A stretch of 64,000 bases of DNA from the NCBI GenBank assembly GCA_017828975.1, contig JAGAJN010000020.1, positions 1 through 64,000 on the forward strand, in the 5' to 3' direction. Below are positions 27,898 to 35,830 of this stretch, piece by piece. Numbering within the stretch: position 1 is the stretch's first letter; each line of letters opens with the position of its first letter. The stretch comes from Oscillospiraceae bacterium (GTDB lineage Bacteria > Bacillota > Clostridia > Oscillospirales > Ruminococcaceae). The position numbers were made by a program, and so were the translations under genes. The notes below the pieces were generated by a model that saw nothing but the letters and a program-made list of their open reading frames with translations, did not search any database and was not told the origin of the DNA.

Positions 27898-30696
27898 TTA
27901 AATCTGAGAAGCGCAGCGCTTGCAGAGAGTGGGATGTTCGGAAACAGTTCCGACCTCCTCGGAATAGCACCAGCAGCGCTCGCACTTTCCGCCCGAAGCC
28001 TTTTCAACGCTGAAGGAAACATCTCCCTCAATACCCTCTGCCTTGAATTCGCCGTCAGCATTGTTCTGAACATCTACTGCAGAAACAATGAATACAGCGG
28101 GAAGAATATCCGCAAAGCTGCCGATCTTGTCAAATACAGCCTTGTCAGCGATGTGCAGAGTAACCTTTGCTTCAAGAGAAGCACCGATGAACTTGTCTGC
28201 ACGCTTCAGTTCGAGAGCCTTTGTAACGCTTGCTCTGAGAGAGTAGATAAGCTCCCACTTAGCGGTAAACTCATCAGTTACGGAAACATTGACCTTTGCG
28301 GGCATCTGATTGAGCAGAATGCTTTCCTTGTCATCGGCTGCGGAATGAGGCATATATTTCCAGATCTCCTCGGAAGTAAATGCAAGGATAGGTGCAAGCA
28401 TTCTTGCAACTGCGCTGAGGATAGTGTACATAGCAGTCTGAGCAGCACGGCGGTCCTTAGACTTCTCGGCTGTACAGTAAAGTCTGTCCTTGATAATATC
28501 AAGATAGAAGCTGGACATATCCACGATGCAGAAATTATGAATGCTGTGGAGCACAATATGGAAATCAAAAGCATCATAAGCAGCTTTTACCTTGTCGATA
28601 AGCTGATTAAGACGGAGCAGCGCCCACTTATCAATTTCGTGCAGCTCGCTTACGGGAACGCTGTCTGTATCGGGGTTGAAGCCGTCCTTGTTGGAGAGAT
28701 TTCCCAGCATAAATCTTGCGGTATTTCTGATCTTCTTGTACATATCGGAAAGCTGTGCAAGTATCTCGTTGGAAATCCTTATATCGGAATGATAGTCGGA
28801 GGAAGCAGCCCAGAGTCTGAGAATATCCGCACCATACTTATCATATATCTCGTGAGGCTCAATGCCGTTTCCGAGAGATTTGTGCATTGCCCTGCCCTGA
28901 CCGTCAACTACCCAGCCGTGAGTGCAGACAGCCTTGTAAGGAGCGCAGCCCTTGTAAACAACGGAAGTCAGCAACGATGACTGGAACCAGCCTCTGTACT
29001 GATCGGCACCCTCAAGATAAAGGTCGGCAGGTGCTCTCAGATAATCATATTCATCAAGAACGGAAGTGTGAGAAACGCCGCTGTCGAACCAAACGTCCAT
29101 AATGTCGTATTCCTTGGTGAACTCGGAACAGCCGCACTCGCACTTTACGTCCTTGGGGATAAAGCTTTCCAGCTCTTCTGTGTACCACGCATCGGAGCCT
29201 TTTTCACGGAAGAGGTCGGAGATAGCGTCGATAGTTGCATCGGTAATGATGGGCTTGTGGCAATCCTTACAATAGATAACAGGGATAGGAACGCCCCATG
29301 TTCTCTGTCTTGAGATACACCAGTCACTTCTGTCCTTGACCATGCCCTTGATTCTGTCCTCGCCCCATGCAGGGATCCACTGAACGGATTCGATAGCCTT
29401 AACGGCCTCGTCCTTGAAGCCCTTAACGGAACAGAACCACTGCTCTGTTGCACGGTAAATGATAGGACTGTTGCAGCGCCAGCAGTGAGGATACTGATGG
29501 ACGATCTTTTCGGTAGCCAGCATAGCATTCACTTCAACAAGACGCTTAGCAATAGCCTTGTTTGCGGTGTCGGTGTCCATACCCTCAAACTCGCCTGCTT
29601 CGGCGGTCTGTCTGCCCTTGGAGTCAACGCAGACGATGATTCCTATGTCATCGTACTTCTTGCAGACCTCAAAGTCCTCAACACCGTATCCGGGAGCAGT
29701 ATGAACGCAGCCTGTACCGCTTTCGAGAGTAACATGGTCGCCGACGATAACAGGCGACGGACGGTCGTAAAGCGGGTGCTTTGTCTGAATGTATTCAAGG
29801 TCGCTTCCCTTGAAGCAGCCGATAGTTTCATATTCTTCAATGCCTGCTGTCTTCATAACGGAAGAAACGAGCTCAGCAGCCATTACATAGTATTCGCCGT
29901 TTGCGCTGACAAGGGTATACTCGTAATCCGGGCCAACGCAGATGGCAAGGTTACCGGGAATTGTCCAGGTGGTAGTTGTCCATATAACAAAGTAAACCTT
30001 GGAAAGGTCGACACCTGCGGAAGCAAATACGCCCTTATCATCGGTAACATTGAATTTTACAAAGATAGAGTGGCAGGGATCGTTGGAATACTCGATCTCA
30101 GCCTCAGCCAGAGCGGTGTTACAGTCGGGACACCAGTAAACAGGCTTAAGTCCCTTGTACATATAACCGTCCTTAGCCATTTTTCCGAATACCTTGACCT
30201 GACGAGCCTCGTATTCGGGACGGAGTGTCAGATACGGATTATCATAATCACCAAGACAGCCAAGACGCTTGAACTGCTGCATCTGATTCTTAACGTGAGT
30301 CATCGCAAAGTCCTTGCAATGCTTTCTCAGCTCAACGGGAGGAATTGCGCCGTTCTCAACGCCGATAGCCTTCATAGCCTTCAGTTCGATAGGCAGACCG
30401 TGTGTGTCCCAGCCGGGAACGTAAGGCGAGCAATAACCGCTCATGTTCTTATACTTAACGATAATATCCTTCAACACCTTGTTAAGTGCGGTTCCCAGAT
30501 GAATGCTGCCATTTGCATACGGAGGTCCGTCATGCAGAATGTACTGCGGCTTACCCGCATTCTTTTCTATCATTTTATAGTACAGGCGGCTTTTCTCCCA
30601 CTCTTCGAGCATAGCAGGCTCCTTCTGAGTGAGATTTCCCCTCATAGAAAAACCTGTTTCGGGAAGATTGATAGTCTTGTTATAATCCTGTGGCAT
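27898..30696 (-). CDS. ileS: Isoleucyl-tRNA synthetase
   Basis: Class Ia synthetase charging tRNA(Ile), 932 residues, bacterial (mupirocin-sensitive-type) architecture. The HIGH-equivalent is PYANGSIHLGTALNK, a CP1 editing domain lies in the middle, and the KMSKS-equivalent reads AMHKSLGNG. The C-terminal zinc ribbon is CERCWCYSEE with CKRC near the end. AAGGAG lies 10 bases before the ATG. The leader to the divIVA stop is only 53 bases, so there is no room for a T-box riboswitch, which often controls ileS in Firmicutes. Confidence 0.97.
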   Translation of the reverse strand: MPQDYNKTINLPETGFSMRGNLTQKEPAMLEEWEKSRLYYKMIEKNAGKPQYILHDGPPYANGSIHLGTALNKVLKDIIVKYKNMSGYCSPYVPGWDTHGLPIELKAMKAIGVENGAIPPVELRKHCKDFAMTHVKNQMQQFKRLGCLGDYDNPYLTLRPEYEARQVKVFGKMAKDGYMYKGLKPVYWCPDCNTALAEAEIEYSNDPCHSIFVKFNVTDDKGVFASAGVDLSKVYFVIWTTTTWTIPGNLAICVGPDYEYTLVSANGEYYVMAAELVSSVMKTAGIEEYETIGCFKGSDLEYIQTKHPLYDRPSPVIVGDHVTLESGTGCVHTAPGYGVEDFEVCKKYDDIGIIVCVDSKGRQTAEAGEFEGMDTDTANKAIAKRLVEVNAMLATEKIVHQYPHCWRCNSPIIYRATEQWFCSVKGFKDEAVKAIESVQWIPAWGEDRIKGMVKDRSDWCISRQRTWGVPIPVIYCKDCHKPIITDATIDAISDLFREKGSDAWYTEELESFIPKDVKCECGCSEFTKEYDIMDVWFDSGVSHTSVLDEYDYLRAPADLYLEGADQYRGWFQSSLLTSVVYKGCAPYKAVCTHGWVVDGQGRAMHKSLGNGIEPHEIYDKYGADILRLWAASSDYHSDIRISNEILAQLSDMYKKIRNTARFMLGNLSNKDGFNPDTDSVPVSELHEIDKWALLRLNQLIDKVKAAYDAFDFHIVLHSIHNFCIVDMSSFYLDIIKDRLYCTAEKSKDRRAAQTAMYTILSAVARMLAPILAFTSEEIWKYMPHSAADDKESILLNQMPAKVNVSVTDEFTAKWELIYSLRASVTKALELKRADKFIGASLEAKVTLHIADKAVFDKIGSFADILPAVFIVSAVDVQNNADGEFKAEGIEGDVSFSVEKASGGKCERCWCYSEEVGTVSEHPTLCKRCASQI

Positions 30697-30749
30697 TTCA
30701 CTAACTCTCCTTAAAGACCATTCGGTCTGAAAATAAACAAAAATATGTA

Positions 30750-31292
30750 TTAGTTAAAAGAAGAACCATCAGCTGCAGGAGTTTCGATAACTCTTGTAGC
30801 TTCCTCGTCAACGGCAGTTTCTTCTTCCTCTTCTTCGTCATCTGTATCATAATCGGGAATATTTGTGATTTTTGCCAGATGCTCTCTGTACATTTCCAGA
30901 AGATTTGACTTGAAATCGGAAACCTCCTGCTGCATCTTTGCAAGGCATTCCTTTTCCTTTACAATATCGATTCTTGTGGAACCGATAATTCTGTCAGCCT
31001 CATAATTTGCATCGGCAATGATCTTCTTTGCAGTTTCCTCAGCCTCAGCAATAACAAGCTTTCCCTGCTTCTGAGCGCCGATAAGAGCGGCCTTGAGAGC
31101 TTCTTCATCATTCTTGTACTCTCTTACCTTATCCACAAGCACTTCCAACTTCTTTTCAGTTTCTTCCTTATCCTTCTGAAGCTGGGCGATAGTCATAGCT
31201 ACCTCTCTGAGGAAATCGTCAACGTCCTCGGGCTTATAGCCGAAAGTCGCCTTATCAAATTGCTTAGCGGTAACGTCCTTTGCGTTTATCAT
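30750..31292 (-). CDS. divIVA: DivIVA-family cell division/polarity protein
   Basis: A 180-residue coiled-coil protein that senses membrane curvature at poles and septa. The N-terminal conserved segment is KQFDKATFGYKPEDVDDFLREV. Long heptad-patterned helices follow (about 30-75 and 80-145), then a Glu/Asp-rich tail (DTDDEEEEEETAVDEE) that is more acidic than in Bacillus. AAAGGA lies before the ATG. It is downstream of sepF and ylmH and upstream of ileS, the standard Firmicute division cluster. Confidence 0.92.
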   Translation of the reverse strand: MINAKDVTAKQFDKATFGYKPEDVDDFLREVAMTIAQLQKDKEETEKKLEVLVDKVREYKNDEEALKAALIGAQKQGKLVIAEAEETAKKIIADANYEADRIIGSTRIDIVKEKECLAKMQQEVSDFKSNLLEMYREHLAKITNIPDYDTDDEEEEEETAVDEEATRVIETPAADGSSFN

Positions 31293-31325
31293 AATAACGC
31301 ATCCTTTCTGTTGCAGGCATATAGC

Positions 31326-32099
31326 CTACTCATATTTTTCTATGGTTAAATGTATCCTGCCTTTTTTGGTTTCTCCGCCGATTTTTCCTATCCTGAACTT
31401 TCCGTATCCTCGTACAGAAAGAATATCTCCCTCGGACACAGCTCTGTCATTATCGGAAACTGTGCGGTAATTGAGCATTATTTTCTCCGACCTGAGTGCC
31501 GCAGAAGCCTTTTCCCTGCTGACATTCATAGCAAGAGCGGCAATGCAGTCTATCCTCATAGACGGCACCGTTCCGCTGATAAGACGGAAATTCCTTTCAG
31601 GCATTATATCGGGGGCGTCGATCAATGATGCAGATACGCCTACCCGTCCTATTTTGCATATACTTTCGGCTTCGGAAGCAATAGTATCATAAACCATAGC
31701 CTCGGCACAGCCCTCAGAAATAATAATATCGCCAACCATTTCACGTTTAATCTGCATAGCCATCAATGAGCCAAGGATATCACGATGTGAAAGCTTGTCC
31801 GCTTTTCTGAATGAAAATTTCACGCATTTTATAGGAAAATCAGAAAATTCAGGTTCGAGAAAATCGGGATAAAAGCCCAGAACATTCCTTTCCGCACCAT
31901 CAAAACCGCCATAAAAACAGCCATTCAGCTTCAGTGCAGATAAAATGTCCTCGCAAACAGCACGCCTTCCCATATCCATAAATGCCGAAAACACGGGCAT
32001 TGCTCGCTTCTCCGACAGTTCATACAGATCCAGTATATGCTTGACAAACAGCGTATCCTCCTGCGTCAAAGCAGAAAGCAGCCCTGACGGAATCTTCAT
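31326..32099 (-). CDS. ylmH: YlmH-like S4-domain RNA-binding protein
   Basis: A 257-residue YlmH family protein with an N-terminal domain (FVKHILDLYELSEKRAMPVFSAF) and a C-terminal S4 domain (about 180-245: RIDCIAALAMNVSREKASAALRS, with VSEGDILSVRGYGKFRI). YlmH has been linked to ribosome quality control and to division-cluster genes in Firmicutes. The ATG overlaps the sepF stop (ATGA), so it is coupled. The order sepF-ylmH-divIVA matches Bacillus, but the membrane protein gene ylmG that often lies between sepF and ylmH is missing here. Confidence 0.9.
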   Translation of the reverse strand: MKIPSGLLSALTQEDTLFVKHILDLYELSEKRAMPVFSAFMDMGRRAVCEDILSALKLNGCFYGGFDGAERNVLGFYPDFLEPEFSDFPIKCVKFSFRKADKLSHRDILGSLMAMQIKREMVGDIIISEGCAEAMVYDTIASEAESICKIGRVGVSASLIDAPDIMPERNFRLISGTVPSMRIDCIAALAMNVSREKASAALRSEKIMLNYRTVSDNDRAVSEGDILSVRGYGKFRIGKIGGETKKGRIHLTIEKYE

Positions 32100-32551
32100 C
32101 AGCCGATAAATACTCCGTTATTTTCAAGCTCGCCTACCAAGTCCTCACCGACAAATCCGACATTATAAGGTGTGATAATAAAGGTATTGTTTGCAACAGG
32201 CTTGATATTTCCGCCGTTAGCATAAGCAACACCACCCAAAAAGTCGATTATTCTTCTTGTAACATCGGGAGTAGTCGACTCCAGATTAAGTACGACAGTT
32301 TTCTTCTCATTCAGATGATCGGCGATCTGCTTTGTATCAGAATACTTCTCGGGCTTTACAAGAATGACCTGAAGCTGAGCAGTAGCGGAAACCTTGATAA
32401 CACGGTCGCCCTTAGGGTCATTGTAGCGCTCACCTCTGCGGTCGTGTCTGCTGTCAACCTCGTCGCCATCTCTTTCATCGTAACCGCCGTCATCATATCC
32501 GCCGTCATCACCGATTGCAAGAGCCTGTCTGATAGTGTCCATAAATCCCAT
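32099..32551 (-). CDS. sepF: Cell division protein SepF
   Basis: FtsZ-binding protein that anchors and bundles the Z-ring, 150 residues. A short amphipathic N-terminus (MGFMDTIRQALA) is the likely membrane anchor. It is followed by a Gly/Asp/Arg-rich flexible linker (about 15-50) and the conserved SepF domain (KPEKYSDTKQIADHLNEKK, RRIIDFLGGVAYANGG). GGAGG lies 9 bases before the ATG. It follows the yggS-like gene and overlaps ylmH by 4 bases. Confidence 0.95.
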   Translation of the reverse strand: MGFMDTIRQALAIGDDGGYDDGGYDERDGDEVDSRHDRRGERYNDPKGDRVIKVSATAQLQVILVKPEKYSDTKQIADHLNEKKTVVLNLESTTPDVTRRIIDFLGGVAYANGGNIKPVANNTFIITPYNVGFVGEDLVGELENNGVFIG

Positions 32552-32569
32552 TTCTTAATTCCTCCACAA

Positions 32570-33346
32570 TTATATTCTTGCTCCGAAGAGCTTTGTTCCT
32601 ATTCTTACAATATTTGAGCCGTATTTTATACCCAGAGCATAGTCCTGCGACATACCCATCGATAAAACCGACATACTTATATTATCTATGTTTTTGCTCT
32701 GAATGTCAATAAAAAGTTCCTGCATTTTGTAAAAAAATTTTTCGGAATCACCCCGCGGCGGGATCGTCATTAATCCTTTCACAGCAATATTTCCAAATTG
32801 TGAGATATTATGCAGAAATTCGTAAATATTTTCGGGAGATATTCCGCCCTTGGACTCCTCCCCGCCAATGTTTATCTCACACAGCACAGGCATAACCCGA
32901 CCTATTTTTTTACATTGACGATTTATCTCTCCGGCAAGCTTCAAGCTGTCGACCGACTCGATCATATCCGCATCAGCAGCAATGTACTTGACCTTATTGC
33001 TTTGCAGACTGCCAATAATATGCAACTCATGCGGGACTGCGTAATGCTCCTTCTTGCCAAGATACTCCTGGACACGATTTTCGCCGAGAAGCGTAAGTCC
33101 CTCACCTATGGCGATATTCACGTCCTGAGGCGGCACGGTTTTTGTTACCGCCATAATTCGTATATCATCATCGGGGCTTCGGTATTTTGCTATCGCTTCT
33201 CCGACTTCATATCGTATGCGCTTAATGTTTTCGGAAATCTCCCTTCGGCGTTCCGGCGGAACATCAGGAAGCGGCAGTTGTTCCGCTTTCGGACTGCTTT
33301 CCTCCGACAGTTCCGTTGATATCGTCTTCGGTTTCAAGGAACTCAT
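32570..33346 (-). CDS. YggS/PLP-homeostasis protein
   Basis: Pyridoxal-phosphate-binding TIM-barrel protein of the YggS/PROSC family, thought to buffer PLP. 258 residues, longer than the usual 220-230. The PLP lysine is in MAVTKTVP; the barrel motifs LLGENRVQEYLGK, HIIGSLQSNKVKY, INIGGEESKGG and GLMTIPP follow. The extra 25-30 residues at the N-terminus lie in an 83-base out-of-frame overlap with the end of the HlyD-like gene. GAGGGAG stands before the ATG at 33346, which supports the long start. No better start is seen further in. Confidence 0.9.
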   Translation of the reverse strand: MSSLKPKTISTELSEESSPKAEQLPLPDVPPERRREISENIKRIRYEVGEAIAKYRSPDDDIRIMAVTKTVPPQDVNIAIGEGLTLLGENRVQEYLGKKEHYAVPHELHIIGSLQSNKVKYIAADADMIESVDSLKLAGEINRQCKKIGRVMPVLCEINIGGEESKGGISPENIYEFLHNISQFGNIAVKGLMTIPPRGDSEKFFYKMQELFIDIQSKNIDNISMSVLSMGMSQDYALGIKYGSNIVRIGTKLFGARI

Positions 33347-34538
33347 TTGTATTCACTCCCTCAACAATAATATCCTCATAAACCGCAAGATAGCTGCTGT
33401 CCTGCGTAATACGGGAAAGGACATAATCATCTCCCGTAAAAACAACATCTATTTTCTTAAACGTGATCTTCTGCCCCAGCTTTACATAAACACCTTTTTC
33501 GTTCTCACGATTAAAGCGGATAGCCTCGGCAGGCACCTTTAAGCCATAGAAATCATTCAGAACCATCTCTGCACGCTCTACCCTATGCTGAACAACATCG
33601 AAAGTCAGATTCTCACAGGAAATTATGACCACAGATTTTTTGGGATCATTTCCCGCAGTTATTCTCTCAATAACCGCATTAAACGGTACAGAGGAAGAAC
33701 TGAGCTTCAGAGTAACGTTTCCGCCCTCGGTAAAGCTGCCCTCGGAGTTATCAATAACGCCTGCCATATACCACTTATATCCGTCGATCATCTTTCCGAT
33801 ATAACCGTCGCTTTTATGCTCCTCTGTATCGGAGATTATCCGCTCAATGTCCTCTGCAGTCAGAATATCCATTCTGTCGGGAGTAAGCTCCGACTCATAG
33901 CCATCGGTATAGCTGACGAAATATCCCGGATCTGTTACCGAGATGCTTTCAAAGGGAGTTGCCTGCCTTGCCTCCAAAGCGGATATTTTAGTTTCCAGAG
34001 CATTGATACGCTCATTATAATCCGTTTCGTTTTCAACTGCAAGCTGGAGTATGCACATAAGCTTCAGCAGCTCGTTACGCTCCTCCTCCACCTCATCATA
34101 ACGCTTCTTTGCAATAAGCGAGGTTATGGTGCGGTACTTTTCATCTATCTGCTTTGAAAGAAAATCAGGCTCTGCAAGAGCGACCGTTCCGGGATTCTGG
34201 ACCTCCAGAAGCAGATCTCTCTCAGCCGTAAGTTCTTTTATCTGCTGATTTACGGAAATTTCGTTTTCATTGTTATAAACCTCGGCAATGACCGAGTTTT
34301 TAGCAAACTTGCTGCCGTCGGGACTTTTATAGCTGATAACTCCTCGTCCGCTGTACGGTACGGGAGTTTCATCTCGTATAAAGACGCCCTTGAAAACAGC
34401 CTTTTCCGCAGATGAATAGGTGTGTGCGGTAACCGTTTCGTATTTGTCGTCAAATTTGAGATAGATCTGACTGAAAACCGTTATGAGAACAAAAACCGAA
34501 AGCAGGAAAATAAGAATTCGCATCATTACAGAATTCAT
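33264..34538 (-). CDS. HlyD-like membrane-fusion-type protein of the sepF locus
   Basis: A 424-residue single-pass protein. The N-terminal anchor (residues 5-24, MMRILIFLLSVFVLITVF) precedes an extracytoplasmic region with split lipoyl/barrel-like strands (PYSGRGVISYKSPDGSKF, VIAEVYNNENEI). A helical hairpin (about 95-195, rich in Glu/Lys) and further beta segments follow. This is the layout of HlyD/periplasmic-adaptor proteins, but no partner ATPase or permease is adjacent. AAAGG lies 8 bases before the ATG. In related Clostridia a protein like this sits next to sepF, so a division or envelope role is possible. Function is not established. Confidence 0.75.
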   Translation of the reverse strand: MNSVMMRILIFLLSVFVLITVFSQIYLKFDDKYETVTAHTYSSAEKAVFKGVFIRDETPVPYSGRGVISYKSPDGSKFAKNSVIAEVYNNENEISVNQQIKELTAERDLLLEVQNPGTVALAEPDFLSKQIDEKYRTITSLIAKKRYDEVEEERNELLKLMCILQLAVENETDYNERINALETKISALEARQATPFESISVTDPGYFVSYTDGYESELTPDRMDILTAEDIERIISDTEEHKSDGYIGKMIDGYKWYMAGVIDNSEGSFTEGGNVTLKLSSSSVPFNAVIERITAGNDPKKSVVIISCENLTFDVVQHRVERAEMVLNDFYGLKVPAEAIRFNRENEKGVYVKLGQKITFKKIDVVFTGDDYVLSRITQDSSYLAVYEDIIVEGVNTNEFLETEDDINGTVGGKQSESGTTAAS

Positions 34539-34552
34539 AATTTCTGCCTTTC

Positions 34553-34789
34553 TTACTTGTCCTGATCAGCATCAAGAATTGAGATAGTCTTATATGGAAT
34601 GATCGTAGAAATCGCATGCTTGAAAACAAGATTCTGTTTTCCGTCACAGTCAAGAATGACGATATAGCTGTCAAATCCCTTGACCATCCCCTTAAACTGG
34701 TAACCGTTTGTCAGGAATATAGTTACAGGGATCTTATCCTTCCTGGCTTGGTTAAGAAAAGCGTCCTGAAGATTTAAGCCTTTATTCAT
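34553..34789 (-). CDS. hfq: RNA chaperone Hfq
   Basis: A 78-residue Sm-like protein forming hexameric rings that bind small RNAs and A- or U-rich RNA. Sm1 and Sm2 motifs are visible: [19 protein letters not shown], then [17 protein letters not shown] and the C-terminal YKHAIS-type segment ([10 protein letters not shown]). GGAAGGAAG lies upstream of the ATG. It follows miaA, as in many bacteria. An imperfect 22-bp palindrome lies in its leader. Confidence 0.96.
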   Translation of the reverse strand: MNKGLNLQDAFLNQARKDKIPVTIFLTNGYQFKGMVKGFDSYIVILDCDGKQNLVFKHAISTIIPYKTISILDADQDK

Positions 34790-34829
34790 AAATGAATCTT
34801 CCTTCCTGTATCTTTACGATAAGTCGCAA

Positions 34830-34851
34830 TATAATAGCTTAAGCCATTATA
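34830..34851. repeat. Near-perfect 22-bp palindrome in the hfq leader
   Basis: Centre CTTAAG, outer arms TATAAT and ATTATA, one mismatched pair. As RNA it would form a 9-bp stem with loop TTAA about 40 bases upstream of hfq. On the DNA, each arm resembles a -10 box. It could be a regulator site or the end of a leader; no protein is implied. Confidence 0.4.
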
Positions 34852-34863
34852 AATATTATTATA

Positions 34864-35820
34864 TCATATAATTTCAGATTTTTCTACTATATTTAAGCAA
34901 TCCATAATAAGTTTTCTTTTATTTAATATTTTGTCTATTTCTATCCAATTAATTCTATCATCTCTTCGGAACCAGGTCAGCTGACGTTTAGCGTATCTAC
35001 GAGTCTGCATTTTGAGAAAATCAAGACATTCCTCAAGCGTTTTGGTACCTTCAAAGTATGGGCTAAGCTCCTTGTATCCGATAGCCTGATGAGCAGTTTT
35101 CAGTCCGTGACTGTTTTCCCAGACCTTTCGTGCCTCCTCAACAAGCCCATTTTCTGCCATTATGTCAACACGCTTGTTTATCCTGTCATACAGCAAACCT
35201 CTGTCATTATAGGTAAGCCCAATAAAACAAGGTTTGTACGGCGATTCCACCGAACGGCTGACTGCCTTATACTCGCTGAATTTCATACCCGTAAGCTCAT
35301 AAATTTCAAGAGCACGAATGATCCTTGTGATATTGTTAGGGTGAAGCCCCGCAGCTGTGTCGGGATCGATCTCTCTCAGACGTTCCAGCATTGCTACTCT
35401 GCCAAGCTGTTCAGCTTCATCGGTAAGCCGTCTGCGGACATTGCCGTCAGTCTGAGCGCTGTCAAACGAAATATTGTCGATGAGCGAATTAACATAAAGT
35501 CCCGTACCTCCGACCAGAACAGGCAGCTTTCCTATGCTGTGAATATCCCTGATGGCAGCGGAAGCAAGCTTTACATAATCCGCTACGCTGAATTCACCCT
35601 CAGGCTCGACAACACTTATCAGGTGATGCGGTACGCCCATAGTTTCTTCGAAAGTGGGCTTTGCTGTTGCAATATCCATGCCCTTGTAGACCTGCATGGA
35701 ATCTGCAGAAACGACCTCACCGTTCAGCTCCCTGCACATCTCGATGCCAAGAGCGGTCTTTCCCGAAGCGGTTGGCCCGACTATAACAAGAACAGGTATT
35801 TTTTTATCTTTATCCGACAT
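34864..35820 (-). CDS. miaA: tRNA dimethylallyltransferase
   Basis: Adds the dimethylallyl group to A37 of tRNAs reading U-starting codons; the MiaB enzyme in this window then methylthiolates it. About 318 residues. The P-loop is VGPTASGKTALG, followed by VSADSMQVYKGMDI, LVGGTGLYVNSL, the tRNA-contact region NNITRIIRALEIYE and QTRRYAKRQLTWFRRD near the C-terminus. The start is the ATG at 35820, with AAAGGA 7 bases upstream; a longer in-frame reading runs into mutL. It lies 10 bases after mutL, in the conserved mutS-mutL-miaA-hfq order. Confidence 0.96.
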   Translation of the reverse strand: MSDKDKKIPVLVIVGPTASGKTALGIEMCRELNGEVVSADSMQVYKGMDIATAKPTFEETMGVPHHLISVVEPEGEFSVADYVKLASAAIRDIHSIGKLPVLVGGTGLYVNSLIDNISFDSAQTDGNVRRRLTDEAEQLGRVAMLERLREIDPDTAAGLHPNNITRIIRALEIYELTGMKFSEYKAVSRSVESPYKPCFIGLTYNDRGLLYDRINKRVDIMAENGLVEEARKVWENSHGLKTAHQAIGYKELSPYFEGTKTLEECLDFLKMQTRRYAKRQLTWFRRDDRINWIEIDKILNKRKLIMDCLNIVEKSEII

Positions 35821-35830
35821 AGCGTTCCTT

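Noticed and set aside
30697..30749. A T-box riboswitch upstream of ileS
   Set aside because: Only 53 bases separate ileS from divIVA, with a 5-bp hairpin. There is no room for a T-box and no specifier or antiterminator pattern.
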